A stretch of 64,000 bases of DNA from Pyropia yezoensis (taxonomy: Eukaryota; Rhodophyta; Bangiophyceae; Bangiales; Bangiaceae), in the NCBI GenBank assembly GCA_009829735.1, contig CM020618.1, positions 19,453,346 to 19,517,345 of the forward strand, written 5' to 3'. Both the position numbers and the translations under genes were made by a program. The notes under the pieces were generated by a model that was given only the letters and a program-made list of their open reading frames with translations, made no database searches and was not told the DNA's origin. Shown one piece after another: positions 30,173 through 40,903 of this stretch (positions are counted from its first letter, which is position 1; each line of letters opens with the position of its first letter).

Positions 30173-31000
30173 TTACTTTGGCTGTGGCACCGGCCCAATA
30201 GGCGCAGGCACGTCGTACTGGACGCCCGCCGCGGCCAGCTTTCTACGCGCCAGCTTGGCGCGGCCAACGAGCCGGGCCGTACGGCGCGCCGCCGCCGCCA
30301 CCGGGTCCGCTCCGTTGTGGCGCTGGCGCTCAATGGCCCGCCACGGGATGCGGCGCCAGACGCGGTCCGCGCCGTGCCACATCCGCTCGTGCTGCCGCTC
30401 GGCCGGCACAAGGTGCACGTCCAGAAGGCGCCCAAAGAGAAGGTAGCCATTCATCGTCTCTGCGGCAATGAGGGCCACCGCGTCGTTGGCAAACTGTACC
30501 CAGCCGTAGCCCTTGGCACGGGCGGTCTTTTTGGACCGCGCCACCCGCACCCGCAAGACGGTCCCAAATTGGGAGAAAAAGCCGCGCAGCTCCTTCTCGT
30601 AAAAGCCGTGCGGCAGGTGCCCAATGTAGAGCACCCCACGATGGGGGCTATCCGGGCCGGCCGCGTCATCCTCAGCTGCTTCGGCAGCAGCGGCGGCGGT
30701 CCGCTTCTCACCTCGACGCTCTGCCCGACGCACCTTGCGGGCAGCCTTGAGCGCGGTGGCCGCAGCTGCCGCCTTGGCTGCCGCCGTGGCGGCCGCCCTC
30801 TTCTCTTCCGCCTCTGCAGCCTTGAGCGCGGCCTCTGCCGCCTTGATGGTGGCTTCGGCCGGGTCCACAGCCGGCTGAACCAGCTTCTTGACGGGCATGG
30901 AGCGGGGAGGGGCGATTGATGGCGAGGCCATGGCTGCATCACCAGCGTCGGCTGAGGCAGGCCCCACTACCCTCTGCTTCTTCTTGGGGGCACGCGCCAT
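30173..31000 (-). CDS. NOP15/NIFK-like nucleolar RRM protein
   Basis: 275 aa from the ATG at 31000. A basic, Ala/Lys/Arg-rich N-terminus with coiled-coil potential (MARAPKKKQR, then repeated KAAEAEEKRAA) precedes one RRM at about 122-200. RNP2 is LYIGHL (124-129) and RNP1 is KGYGWVQF (163-170). The stretches GHLPHGFYEKELRGFFSQFG, RSKKTARAKGYGWVQF and IAAETMNGYLLFGRLLDVHL are characteristic of yeast Nop15 and animal NIFK. These nucleolar proteins bind pre-rRNA near ITS2 and are needed for 60S ribosomal subunit assembly. The C-terminal basic tail (RRIPWRAIERQRHN onward) also fits. Function is by family; no neighbour is linked to ribosome assembly. The ATG lies in a good context (GCCATGGCG on the sense strand). 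Confidence 0.92.
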   Translation of the reverse strand: MARAPKKKQRVVGPASADAGDAAMASPSIAPPRSMPVKKLVQPAVDPAEATIKAAEAALKAAEAEEKRAAATAAAKAAAAATALKAARKVRRAERRGEKRTAAAAAEAAEDDAAGPDSPHRGVLYIGHLPHGFYEKELRGFFSQFGTVLRVRVARSKKTARAKGYGWVQFANDAVALIAAETMNGYLLFGRLLDVHLVPAERQHERMWHGADRVWRRIPWRAIERQRHNGADPVAAAARRTARLVGRAKLARRKLAAAGVQYDVPAPIGPVPQPK

Positions 31001-31299
31001 GGTGCCGACAGGGCGCCCTCAGGCAAGCGGCCGCAGTATTGAATTCAAGGCAAAGTAACGGGGAGGAGCAGTCGCCGAAGAAACACGGACAAGAAATAGG
31101 AAGACCCGGAATGCGGATGCGGTCTGTCCCGGGCGCTCTACCGATGGTGTCGCCGACGGGAGAAGGCCGAACGACGGGGAAAGGAGCCGACGGTGAATGT
31201 GCGACCGGATCATTACACGCACTCCTGATAAAACTGAGTAATTGATGAGAAGATAACTTGATAGAGAAGCCTCGAACACGCTGAGTGGGTGAGAATAGA
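31001..31299. other. 5' flank of the NOP15-like gene
   Basis: About 300 bp of moderate GC upstream of the ATG at 31000. It presumably includes the promoter; no motif is recognised. Confidence 0.4.
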
Positions 31300-32269
31300 A
31301 GTACTGTCCTGTACAGACAAGCGGTGCCCAAAAATAGTTCCTTTTTCTCAAAATTCGCCTCAACCGCCTGGGTTCCTTCCCCTCATATATATTGCAGTTC
31401 CCCGAATTTTGTCTCATGGAGACAAGAGCAACAGCGTGACAACAAGGCCATGAGCCAACCGCGTGCTGGGAGCTCGCAGCGGACCAATAGCGTGCTGTGG
31501 AGCTTTCCTTTTGATCAGGCCATGATTGGCTGCAGTCGCGGCGGAACTGGTACCGAACGCTGGTTGGTCAGATAGCTGTTGTTTTCTCTCATAATCTCGG
31601 CGTATTTCCCTCGATCTCGGCCCGATCCACTCAAGAGCACTGGGAGAGGTCGCCGCTGGTTCCTGGGATGCCTGTTCCCTCTTCGATTTGGGCAGAAATC
31701 TCGAGAAAGTCTCAGATCGCACTGTTTCCACACTAACGCGGAGCACTCGTTGGCCAGTGGCGCGCCATCTGAGGCATGCCATTGGCCTGTTGTGGGTCTG
31801 TTGTTGTTATTGTCGCCATGAGACGAAATTCGGGGTACTGCAATACACAGCTACAAAGCGACTTCCTTGGGGTTGCTTGAGCACGTTTTCCTCCTGAGAC
31901 AGTCCGGTACCTTTCTGAGCCATCACAACGCCGCTTCCTCAGTGTTCACGGTCGAAGACTCCCCTCTGGTTGTACGGAGTCGGGAGCAAGAAAACTGATA
32001 ACTTTACCGCCTCTACAGGCCGATGGAAGGGCTGCTCTGCACAAACGATACTTTCTCAGCAAACAGAAGGTGTGTGCGTAACAACTGTGCACTCTTTGTG
32101 TTCTGCCTGTGGCGTTTGTAGGAGGTGCACAATCTTTTTCTCAATGACCGAGACGAATCCAGAACTCTTGTTATCTCGTGGCCGCCTGCTACATATATGA
32201 GGAGAAGGAAGCAAGGCGGTTGAGTCGAACTCTTGGGGGTGGGGAACTATTTTTGATCACGGACAGTAC
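31300..32269. mobile_element. Degenerate inverted-repeat element with insertion
   Basis: Left arm 31300-31440 is matched in inverted orientation by two right-hand pieces. 31802-31844 matches 31391-31440 (shared core CAGTWCCCCGAATTT, then GTCTCATGG), and 32191-32269 matches 31300-31390 (shared AAAAATAGTTCC, CTCAACCGCC, then CCTCATATAT). The order is that of one TIR element whose right arm is split by about 340 bp. GCTACA at 31850-31855 recurs at 32188-32193 and may be the target duplication of that insert. Nothing coding is seen. GC content is much lower than in neighbouring genes. Confidence 0.65.
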
Positions 32270-34550
32270 ATGTCTACAGTCATGGTATGGTTACGGATAT
32301 GCTCCGCATGCTTGCACTACATGCTACATACCATTGTGCTTCATGCATGATGCGCTCCAAGTTCATGTGTGGCGGTTTTTTTTAGACTTCTCATTATTTG
32401 AGGCACTTGTGCTTTGTCGTTTGAGGGCAGTAGTCGATGCAGCTCGTCGAGCTCTCTCTTCTCGTGCTCTTCGTTTTCTCCCTTCTCCGCTTGTCTCTGC
32501 GTTGTACGCCTCTTTCTCTCTCTGAGAATGTCACGTATCTTCGAGGGTGAAAAAACCATTTCGGCTACTTACCCCCCCCACACCCTAAGAATCGGGGAGG
32601 TAAGATCGGCCTTGCAAACCCACCAGAGGCCGCTTTCACCGCACCCCCATGGGCAGCTTGAGGAGTTACTTCTTGGTAATGGTGTAGTTGTAGCTGCTGT
32701 CCCTAGTCCAGAGCTAGTAAGGCAGACGTGTAGCGAGGCAGTTTTGTTTTTTATATCGACCCGGCATTAGCGTGCTAATGTCGCCACCATCCTCAGCCAT
32801 TCCATCATCCTCCCCCCCCTCCTCCATGCGCAGTACAGCTCTCTGCCCCCATCCACCCTGCCCTCCCCCCCGCTGGTCCTTCCTACCGCCTGCTGTCCAT
32901 GTATTAAAGCAGCATCGGCAAACTTCGCTGTCGCCGCTATCCCCGCTTCCAACCACCCAACTCCGCCCCAAACAACCCCCACCACGCGCGAGACACATCG
33001 CCTAGCTTCGCCCCCTCCCTTGCCCGCTCCGACCTTCCCACAGCAGCCGTTACTTCCGATGCACCCCCAACTCTGCCCCTGTAGGTCTGCCTCTTCTCAA
33101 CAACCTCAAAACACGCTCGCACCATCCGACGCCCGTCCCGCCACGGACCGTCTTCCACGCACACCCCGCTCCCGCTGCCGTTGCCACAAACAAACACATC
33201 GCCGCCGCCACCGCCAGCCCACCCAGCGCCGACCTCCACCGTCCCCCGCCGTGCCCCCTCCCCCCCAACTCTACCCCAGCGCGACAGCGGCCGCGGCGGC
33301 AGCGGCGCCGGTGATGCCAGGGTGCTCTCCTGCAAGCAAAAAAGAGTCAGTGCGAAGGGCACATAAGCATCAGTCAAAAAAGAAGGGGAGGGGGAAGACC
33401 AGCAAGGGCAATGGAGACAGCAGGAGATTGGGTGTGTTGGTGAGATGAAAAGGGGCGATGAGGGGTCGAGAGGTCTCGAGCCGGCGGCTAGCCGGCGGTC
33501 AAAAAGGTGGTCCAGCAGGTGGCCGAGCCGGTGGCCTAGCCGGTGGCCGAGCCACCGCCGTCGACGCCGCCGCCGCAATCGCCGCGCGCGACCAACGCGG
33601 ACGTAGCCCTCGTCGCGCGGCCGCAAACGGCGGTGCCGGTGCCGGTGCCGGCTGCCACCACTGTCGCCGCTACCCCCTCCCCCGCGGGCGGGCGTGGCAC
33701 CAGCTGGGGGGCCTGCAGGCCGACCACGACCGGCGGGGACTGCACCGGCATCGGCGGCGGCCGCGGCGGCGGCACTGGCGGTGGATGGATTGTGCTGACT
33801 TGGCGCTTGGTGAATGCCAGCGGGCGAGCTCTTGGGGTAGGGATTGCGCTGTCCACGTGGACGTGCTCAAAAAAAGCGCGCCCTTTTTCACCCAATCATC
33901 GTTGAGACCGCCCGCAGAAGCGACACAGATCCGGCCTCGTCCAATCATAAGGCGGATTCGGTGCCAGAGAGTGACCTGGCCAATCCAGCCGCGCGCGCCA
34001 TGGTCGCCGTGTAGCCCTCTGTCTCGGAGCCCTCCCCCGTGTTCCTCCCCGTCCCCATGTACCCCCGTACACCCGTCCCCCCCTCCCCCATGTTGCCCCC
34101 CTCCCCCCTCCCCCTCCCCCCCCCTCTGGAACTCTCCGTCCCCCCCCCTCCCCCCCTTCTCCCCCGTTCCTGCCTTTGACCTCTCGTCTGCTCTTTCTCT
34201 CCCCGCCTCTCTCCACCGCGTGCTGACAATAGCGTGGATGCTTTCTCAGTCTAAGGGGCGTCCGGAAGAGCTAGTGAGATGGCGGCGGCAGCGGTTGGCG
34301 TTGGGCGGCGGGAGCGCGAGCGGATGGCACGGTTTGGTCGGCTACGTGCGGTACGGGAGGGTTGACTTTGTGGGGTGCAGGCGGGCGGATGAGCTGGCGG
34401 AGGGGGAGCCGTGGGAGACGCGGGAGGCTACGCGGGCTCGACCAGGGGGGGGGGGGGGGGGGACAGCGGAGGGGGGGTTACGGGGCCTGGGGGGTGGAGG
34501 GGGGTCTTGTCTGTTGGTGTGGCTTGATTGTTGTATTGCATAGGGGGTCA
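32270..34550. other. No gene recognised
   Basis: Open frames on both strands (for example 32937-33626 minus and 33020-33448 plus) are Pro-, Ser- or Gly-rich, with no family motif. A short repeat of GCCGGTGGCCGAGCC occurs at about 33510-33555. 34020-34200 is a C/T-rich strand with many CCCC and CCCCTCC words. A hypothetical gene cannot be excluded. Confidence 0.45.
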
Positions 34551-37316
34551 TGTACGGAAAGGCGGGCTGCTGGTAGGCTGGGATTGGGAAGGGGCGGTAG
34601 CTGTGTTTGTGAGGGTCCGAGGGGAAACAGAGGGAGGGGTGGGGGGCGCTTCAGCGACGGCCAGGCGGGATGGTCCTCCCCGCGAGGGTGCAGGGGGTCG
34701 CTCATCATGCTGCGTGCTCTGCGTGAGCGCTGGCTGTTGCTAATGAATAATCCTCGAACTAAACAACAAACTAAGCGGGTTGTGGAGACCAAACCCGGAA
34801 GAAGTTACTACGCACCTCGTCAATGAGGAGTTGCTGGGCCCCTCGACGTGGCACTGGCCACGTGGACGGGGAGCTCCCCTGAGGCACTACAGGGGGGTTA
34901 TCCGCCCCCCCTGATGGGCCCAAAATCGATGGGAAGCGGGGGGGGTTAACCGTCGATTGGTTGGTCCAGAGTGGTCAGTCGTCCAAATGGTTTTAGCATG
35001 TACGTATCTTTCAACGGACGGTCGGAGAGTGTCAGGTACTTTAGGAACTAGGCGGGCTACCTTCTCGGAACTGGCTCGATTCGCACCTGTTTCGCGCCTC
35101 CGAGCCAATGGGGACGCGTTAGAGAAGACTAATAGTCCTACGAGCGCGCGCGGACAACTGCTGTGGGCCGCTACTTTGCCTCTCGAGTACTTTAGAAGAC
35201 GCAATCTTTAGACGCCTGTATCTCCGTTCGACCGACCTCAAGTAGAATGAGAGTCCTATAGTAAGCCGCCACAGGAGCTCTTTAAACAGTGCCCTAGTAG
35301 TAGTAAAACCAACAGGGTGTTATGCATCGTTGTCGACGCAGGAGTCGCAAGTGCGTCACTAGAAATCTGCTGACTGGCAGAAAAGGATGAAAGCGGAAGT
35401 GAATTTCTGCACAGATGGCAATTGGGATGGCGACTATGGGAAGGCCGGCGATTCAACAGATCACCCATTGGAATTAATTTGGGGACACATTGGACGACTC
35501 CGGGACCGAACGTGTTGTGAACTCCTGGTGGGGTTTCGTTTTGCAAAGAGACATGGAAGGCACGCGGGTCAGCCACCCTTGTAATGCAAACACAAGACCC
35601 GCACGACGTGCACTTGAGCTCAGTAAAAGATCTTGTGCCGCGAAGGGCCGCACGGATAGTGTGGCGGTCACGATACTCGGAACGGTATTGAGAGCACGTC
35701 TAACGACGTGAGTATTCGCCCACATTCGTGCCACGTTGCAGATTGGGGGCCGGATGGCTGCAGAAGGGTCACCGCAGCAACGTCACGGCAGCCAAACGGG
35801 CTCAAACGGGCCTCATCGTCTCTGATTTGGGCAATGGAGTTACGAATCAATACGGCGGATAAAAAACGGATAAAGACGAATATTGGCGGATAATGGGGCC
35901 TTTGCGATGGGTTGAGCCATACCGTCGACCAATCTCAGTGGGTTTGGCTCGCCGCATGGCTCGAGCCATACCAGAGAGCCAGAGACCTGGCAGATGATTG
36001 GCTGTGCGCGTCCCACGTTGCACGCCAACGTGGCACAGGGTTTTCGCTGCACCGTCAAAATCTCTTCGGTGCCAAAAGATGTGCTTGCGTGAAATTTCTC
36101 CCTAACTTGGGGTTGCAGTTCCGCTAGATGTGTTGCGCCGACATTGACCCACGAAACGATGCTGCTTCACCCGAAGGGAAGAGCGACGGGCGGCGTGGGC
36201 GGCACGCGGCGCCGCTGGGGAGGAGCAATATGGCGCGCGAGTGCGGGCTGTCCAACCGCGGCACGATCCGGCGTGTTCGAGAGAAGGGTGGGATAGGGGC
36301 GAGCCTTGGCGATACTGTCCACGTATCCTGCGCATCTGCGCAGGCCCTCCATCCGAACGGCCAGGCAGCGGGGCGGTGCGGTGGTGGGGGGGGGGGGGGC
36401 GCGCGAGGCCCAATGCGCGGCGGGTGCCTGGGGCGGGGGGGGGGGGGGGGGGGGCGGAGAACGCCTCCTATTGGGGGACCGGGGTCGAGGGGGCCTGCGC
36501 GGGGAGAAAGACGGCGGCCAGGATCGCTGCGCTTATTCATTTGGGAGCCCAGCCAGGGCCCTGGAGTGACGGGGGAGGTGTCGGACACGGCCACACCGGC
36601 ACACGGCAGCCGTGAGCTGCGCGGACCAACCAGACGTACTGTACGTTCAGTGTGGAGGTGGGGGTTGCAGGGGAGCGCGGGAATGCTCTGCGTCGTCGCT
36701 GCCACCGTGGTCCTCACCGCTACCACCGTCGCCACTGTCGCTGCCGTCATCTCCGTCGCCGCCCGCTCGCCCCACTCCATGCGTGCGGCAGTCACGCGAT
36801 CCTGCGCGCGCCCGCATGGGCGTCCGCGTGTGTTCACTGTGTTCGAGACGGTGTGGCCTCTGACGTTCTGTTTTTTTTCACGTGGACTCTCTGCCCCGTT
36901 GTTTTTCTTTGCCCCATGGTGCTTCTTTATGTGTTTCTCCCTCCACCCCCGCCCCACCTTTTGCATCCCCCCGTGTCCAGTCATGTTGTCCGATTCTTCT
37001 TGAGACGCTCATTCACGCCAACGTCCACTTTGACGACGTCCGCGGCGCGCCGGCAAGCGCCGCGGCATTGCACCCAGTGTGCCTGTTGGGGAGGGCGCAC
37101 TGGGTGAGGCCCGCACGCCACATCTGGTATGCTGTTCACTCTGTGTCGGGGGTGGTGTGGCTGTACATTGCGAGGGATGGGAGGTCTTGGGATTGTCGGG
37201 GGAGGACTGGAGCGCCGTGGAAGCGGTGGACTGTGGGTTTTCATGTTCTGCTTTTGATAGTATTTGTGTTGTGCTCCCCCTGTCCACTCCCTCCTCCCCA
37301 CGTGCCCACCAACCCC
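34551..37316. other. No gene recognised; lower-GC stretch then Harbinger 5' flank
   Basis: 34730-36130 has noticeably lower GC than the window average, no long frame, and a perfect hairpin CCACGTTG/CAACGTGG at 36013-36033. This base composition resembles the transposon relics at 14 and 31 kb, but no paired termini were found. 36390-36460 carries two G runs. 36840-37316 precedes the Harbinger-like transposase and may hold its left terminus, which I could not locate. Confidence 0.45.
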
Positions 37317-38531
37317 ATGAAAGCAGGCATGGAACAGCTCGGAGGCCCTCAAAACATTGGCGGCGACGCTGAGTTTGACGACGACGCAGCCCTGGTGCTG
37401 TTACTGCAGCACCGCCTCACGCTCCTATGCCTGCGGCGCCGCCGCCGTGGCCGAAAGGGCCCGGCGCGGCACCGTGGTTCTGTGCAGGGCCGCATGCCCC
37501 ACAAGAAGCGCAACTTCGCCCTCGGCGTTGCTATGATCAGGCGCGACTACTTTGGTGTCGGCGGCGCGCCGCCAATCTATGATGAGGTGGACTTCGAGCG
37601 CCGCTTCCGCGTGCCGCGTATCCTCTTCTTGTGCATCTACTATGACATCAAGGACCTGACCTCGTGGGCGCAGCGCCCAAACGCCACGGGCCGCCTGCAG
37701 GCACACCCCCTCCAGAAGCTTGTGGCCGCCTTCCGCGTCCTCGGGTATGGGGAGTCCCCCGACCGAGTGGGCGAGTACGTGCGCCTCTCCAAGTCGACGG
37801 TGCACGAAGCCGTCAGGCGACTGGTGGCATTCATTCTGCACAAATACCAGGCCGTGTACCTGCGCGCCCCCACCATCGCGGACCTGAAGCGCATCCTGGC
37901 GCGCAACGCCGAGCGCGGACTGCTGGGTTGCATTGGGAGCCTGGATTGCAGCCACTGGGCGTGGACCAACTGCCCTTCTGCCCACGCGGGCATGTTCAAG
38001 GGCCGCCACAAGCACCCCAACATTGTGCTGGAGACCATCTGCGATGAGGACATGTGGGTGTGGCACCTGTTTGCCGGCTGTCCTGGTAGTAACAACGACG
38101 TAAACGTGCTTTCGCACAGCCCCCTTATGGTGCAGATCACGAAGGGGGAGTGGCCCCCGCCGGGGTTGACGTACAACGTGAATAGGGAGGAGATGACTCT
38201 GCCGTATTATCTTGTGGATGGCATCTACCCACGCTACTCCATTTTTGTGGCCCCTCACGCCATGCCGCAAACGCCTCAGGAGAGGGCGTTCAACAGGCTG
38301 CAAGAGGCGATGCGCAAGGACGTGGAACGTCTTTATGCAGTACTAACCGCGCGCTTTCACGTTGCTTTGCACCCCGCTCGCGCCTACTCTGTGTCAACGC
38401 TCATCGTTCCTGCCAAAGCCATCACCATACTACACAACATGGTGACCGAGATGCGCCGACATGGGTACGTCTCTCGCTTACTACCCGGATGTGGTGAGGA
38501 ACGGGGTGAGGGCAAGGCACTGGGGGTTGGA

Positions 38532-38565
<34 letters not shown>

Positions 38566-39422
38566 GAGGCGGTGGTGGTGGTGGAGGCGGTGGAGGCGGT
38601 GGAGGCCGTGGAGGCCGTGGAGACGGCGGCGGGGTTGGTGGAGTTGGTGGTGGTGGTGGCGGCAGTGTCGGGGGACGCGAAGACGCCGGCGACGCTGGGG
38701 AGGGCGGCAACGGTGAAGGAGATGGCGTGGATGACGGTAGTGGCGGCGTCAGCGGTGGCAGCGACAGTGGCGACGGCGCGGGCGCTGGCGACGGCGGAAG
38801 CAGTGCAGGCTATAATGGAGATGGCGGCCGTGGTGGAGCCGACGATGGAGCCGGTGACATGTCGATTGGTGGTGACGGCGATGGCGGAAGCGGTGATGAT
38901 GGTGGCGGCGAGGCGGGAGAGGCTGGCGGCGGGGGTGACGGTGGCGTCGGCGGTGTGGGTGAGGGGGGGGAGGGGGGGGGTCTTGACGGTGGGGCTGGTG
39001 CCGGGGGTGGCGTGGGTGAGCCGGCTGTGGGTGGCGTGGCGCCACCTCCCGTGCCCCTGACCATCCTGCTTGATTTCTTTGTGGACCAATCTCCTCACCA
39101 GAGTGGCAAGCATAGCTCGCCTGACACGATCGCTATGGTGCAACCCTGTCTCTCCGGCGCCAGGACAAGGCTGCCACTCCCTTTATCACCTGTGGCTTGC
39201 ATAGCCGGCCCACGCCGGCAATCCGCACGTCTGCGCAACCTCCCTGCACTCCGATTGCCCAACGCCTCTCTGCACGCACCCGTTTCATCCGACGCTGGCA
39301 GAGATCTGACTGATAGGCGAGCCTGCCATGTGCAGGGTCGCTTGTGCAAGTACAAGCTGTGGGGAGTAGGAGGGACGACGGAGGGAGGGGGGGGGCTCTC
39401 CCTGACCGATCCGGTACAGTAA
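37317..39422 (+). CDS. PIF/Harbinger-like transposase (DDE_4)
   Basis: From the ATG at 37317 (a second at 37329) the frame gives 701 aa. The first about 390 residues are a Harbinger-type (plant transposon protein family) DDE nuclease. FRVPRILFLCIYYDIKD and QKLVAAFRVLGYGESPDRVG precede a helix-turn-helix-like stretch (LSKSTVHEAVRRLV). The catalytic set is GSLDCSHWAWTNCP (D210), PGSNNDVNVLSHSPL (D261) and NRLQEAMRKDVERLYAVL (E330), with the family motif YYLVDGIYPRY between them and AITILHNMVTEMRRHGY at the end. The enzyme cuts and pastes TIR elements with 3-bp target duplications. An unusual Gly-rich tail of about 200 residues (38531-39050), encoded by GGC/GGT repeats, and a further about 120 residues are fused in frame; they may be fortuitous read-through. 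The partner Myb-like gene lies at 40904-42607 in convergent orientation. Confidence 0.88.
38531..38670. repeat. (GGC/GGT)n trinucleotide tract
   Basis: Imperfect GGC, GGT and GGA triplets encode an almost pure poly-Gly run within the Harbinger frame. Scattered GGC-rich triplets continue to about 39050. Confidence 0.9.
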
Positions 39423-40382
39423 AAAAAATCATCAAAGCGGCCGCCACATGATGGCATGGGAGGCGTTGTCCGCGGCGGCGGCGGCAGGTGCGCGTCTGGC
39501 GCCACCCCCGCCGCCCCCGACGCCGTCGGGCAGGGGCAGCCGTTTTCCCTGCCGCCGCCCTCCGCGCCGGCGGCCACCAGGTGCGCCTCTTCACGCCGCT
39601 GACGGCCGTGTCGCGGGTGTCGCTCCGCCGGGGGGGGGGGCGTCTGGGTGTGAGGGGGGGGGGAATTTTGTTGTCGTCGTTGGCACGAACGGGGTTGCCG
39701 TCGACCCTGACGCGGGCTGGCTTGAAGTGTGGGGGGGGGGGCTGGGTGACGGTGTTCGTGAGAGGGGGGGCGGGGGGGTGGGGACGATCCGCTCCGAGAG
39801 AGAGTGCTTCGGTGGACAGTCGCCGTCACGTCCATGCCGGGTGGGGCTGCATGCGCACAGGCTGGGAGGGACGGCCGCGCCCGGGCTCTTTGGGATGGGT
39901 GGGAAGAACTGCTTGAGGGAGGAGGCGGGGAGAGAGAGCATTGGGCGGGGGGCGGCACAGAGACGAGGTTGTCCAGAAGGAAAAAAAACAACCCGCGGCC
40001 AACTCGGGAAAAAAAAAACCTTTGCTGGCGTTGTGCATAAGCGTGCGCGGCTCCAACTGAAACAGGTACGCGAGCATGCGCGAGTCCATCTGCAGCAGGT
40101 GCACATGCGTCCGCGGGTCCGTCTACCTACAATAACGAGTACAAAAAAACAAAGCCAGAGATACAAAACAGATAAGCGGGCATGTGTGAGGGTCATGGTC
40201 GTGGCCCCGTCGGCCAGTACAGTGGACGGGGCGCCGGCGCGTATGCCCCAGATCAGCTTCTTGTGGTCTCGGCGCAGGGTGCCTTGGCGCTAATGGACGC
40301 CCTCGCGGTCATCGTCTTCGTCATTGTCGGTTGCATCGCCTTCGTTAGCTCGTGGGGCATGGACACCTGCGGCAGCCCCTGC
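39423..40382. other. Spacer between convergent Harbinger genes
   Basis: The left part has several G runs (39630-39780) and the right part A runs (39980-40017 and 40143-40160). No domain is recognised. The last about 95 bp continue, once the solo LTR is ignored, into an open minus-strand frame (see Findings). Confidence 0.5.
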
Positions 40383-40851
40383 TGTGGCAGTATTGACCCC
40401 CAGGTAGGGGGGCAACACGTGCCATGCAAGGGGCGGCAGGCCACTAGCCTGATCCGTTCCTCCCCCTGCATTTGGGTCCATATTCCCTAAGTTTGGGATA
40501 GTTAGCTTAGTAGTAAATCCAACTTGGATTTGAGGGTTTTCTGCATTTATCGTCTTGAATTTTCGTGTGGCCCGGTGGGCAGGTGCTGGGGTGGGAGATT
40601 CTGAGTGGCGAGATTCTGAGTGGACCCTGGGGGGATAAGGGGAGGGACAGCGGGGCTTGGCCCTGCGTCCCCGTCCTGACCAAGAAACTGTTGGACCACA
40701 CACCATCCTCTTGTTTGTCAGTGGGGGGTTTGCCCCACAACAGGGACAGAGTGTGTGCGACTTGCACTTCTTCCGGTTCCCCCGACACGGGAGGCAGCCC
40801 TTGTACACCGTTCCAACTTGGGTGTCGTGTGCGCAAGTGGTTTTTGCCGCA
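40383..40851 (+). mobile_element. Solo LTR of the chromovirus family
   Basis: 469 bp starting TGTGGCAG and ending TTGCCGCA. It is the same length as, and collinear with, the LTRs at 45252 and 54160. It is flanked by the perfect 5-bp direct repeat CCTGC (40378-40382 and 40852-40856), the size expected of Ty3/gypsy integration. About a dozen substitutions separate it from the two element-linked LTRs, so it is an older insertion reduced to a solo LTR by recombination between its ends. Confidence 0.95.
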
Positions 40852-40903
40852 CCTGCAACAGGGCCGCGCCTGGGGCCGCCCACGTTGGAGGGGAGGATGA
40901 GGT

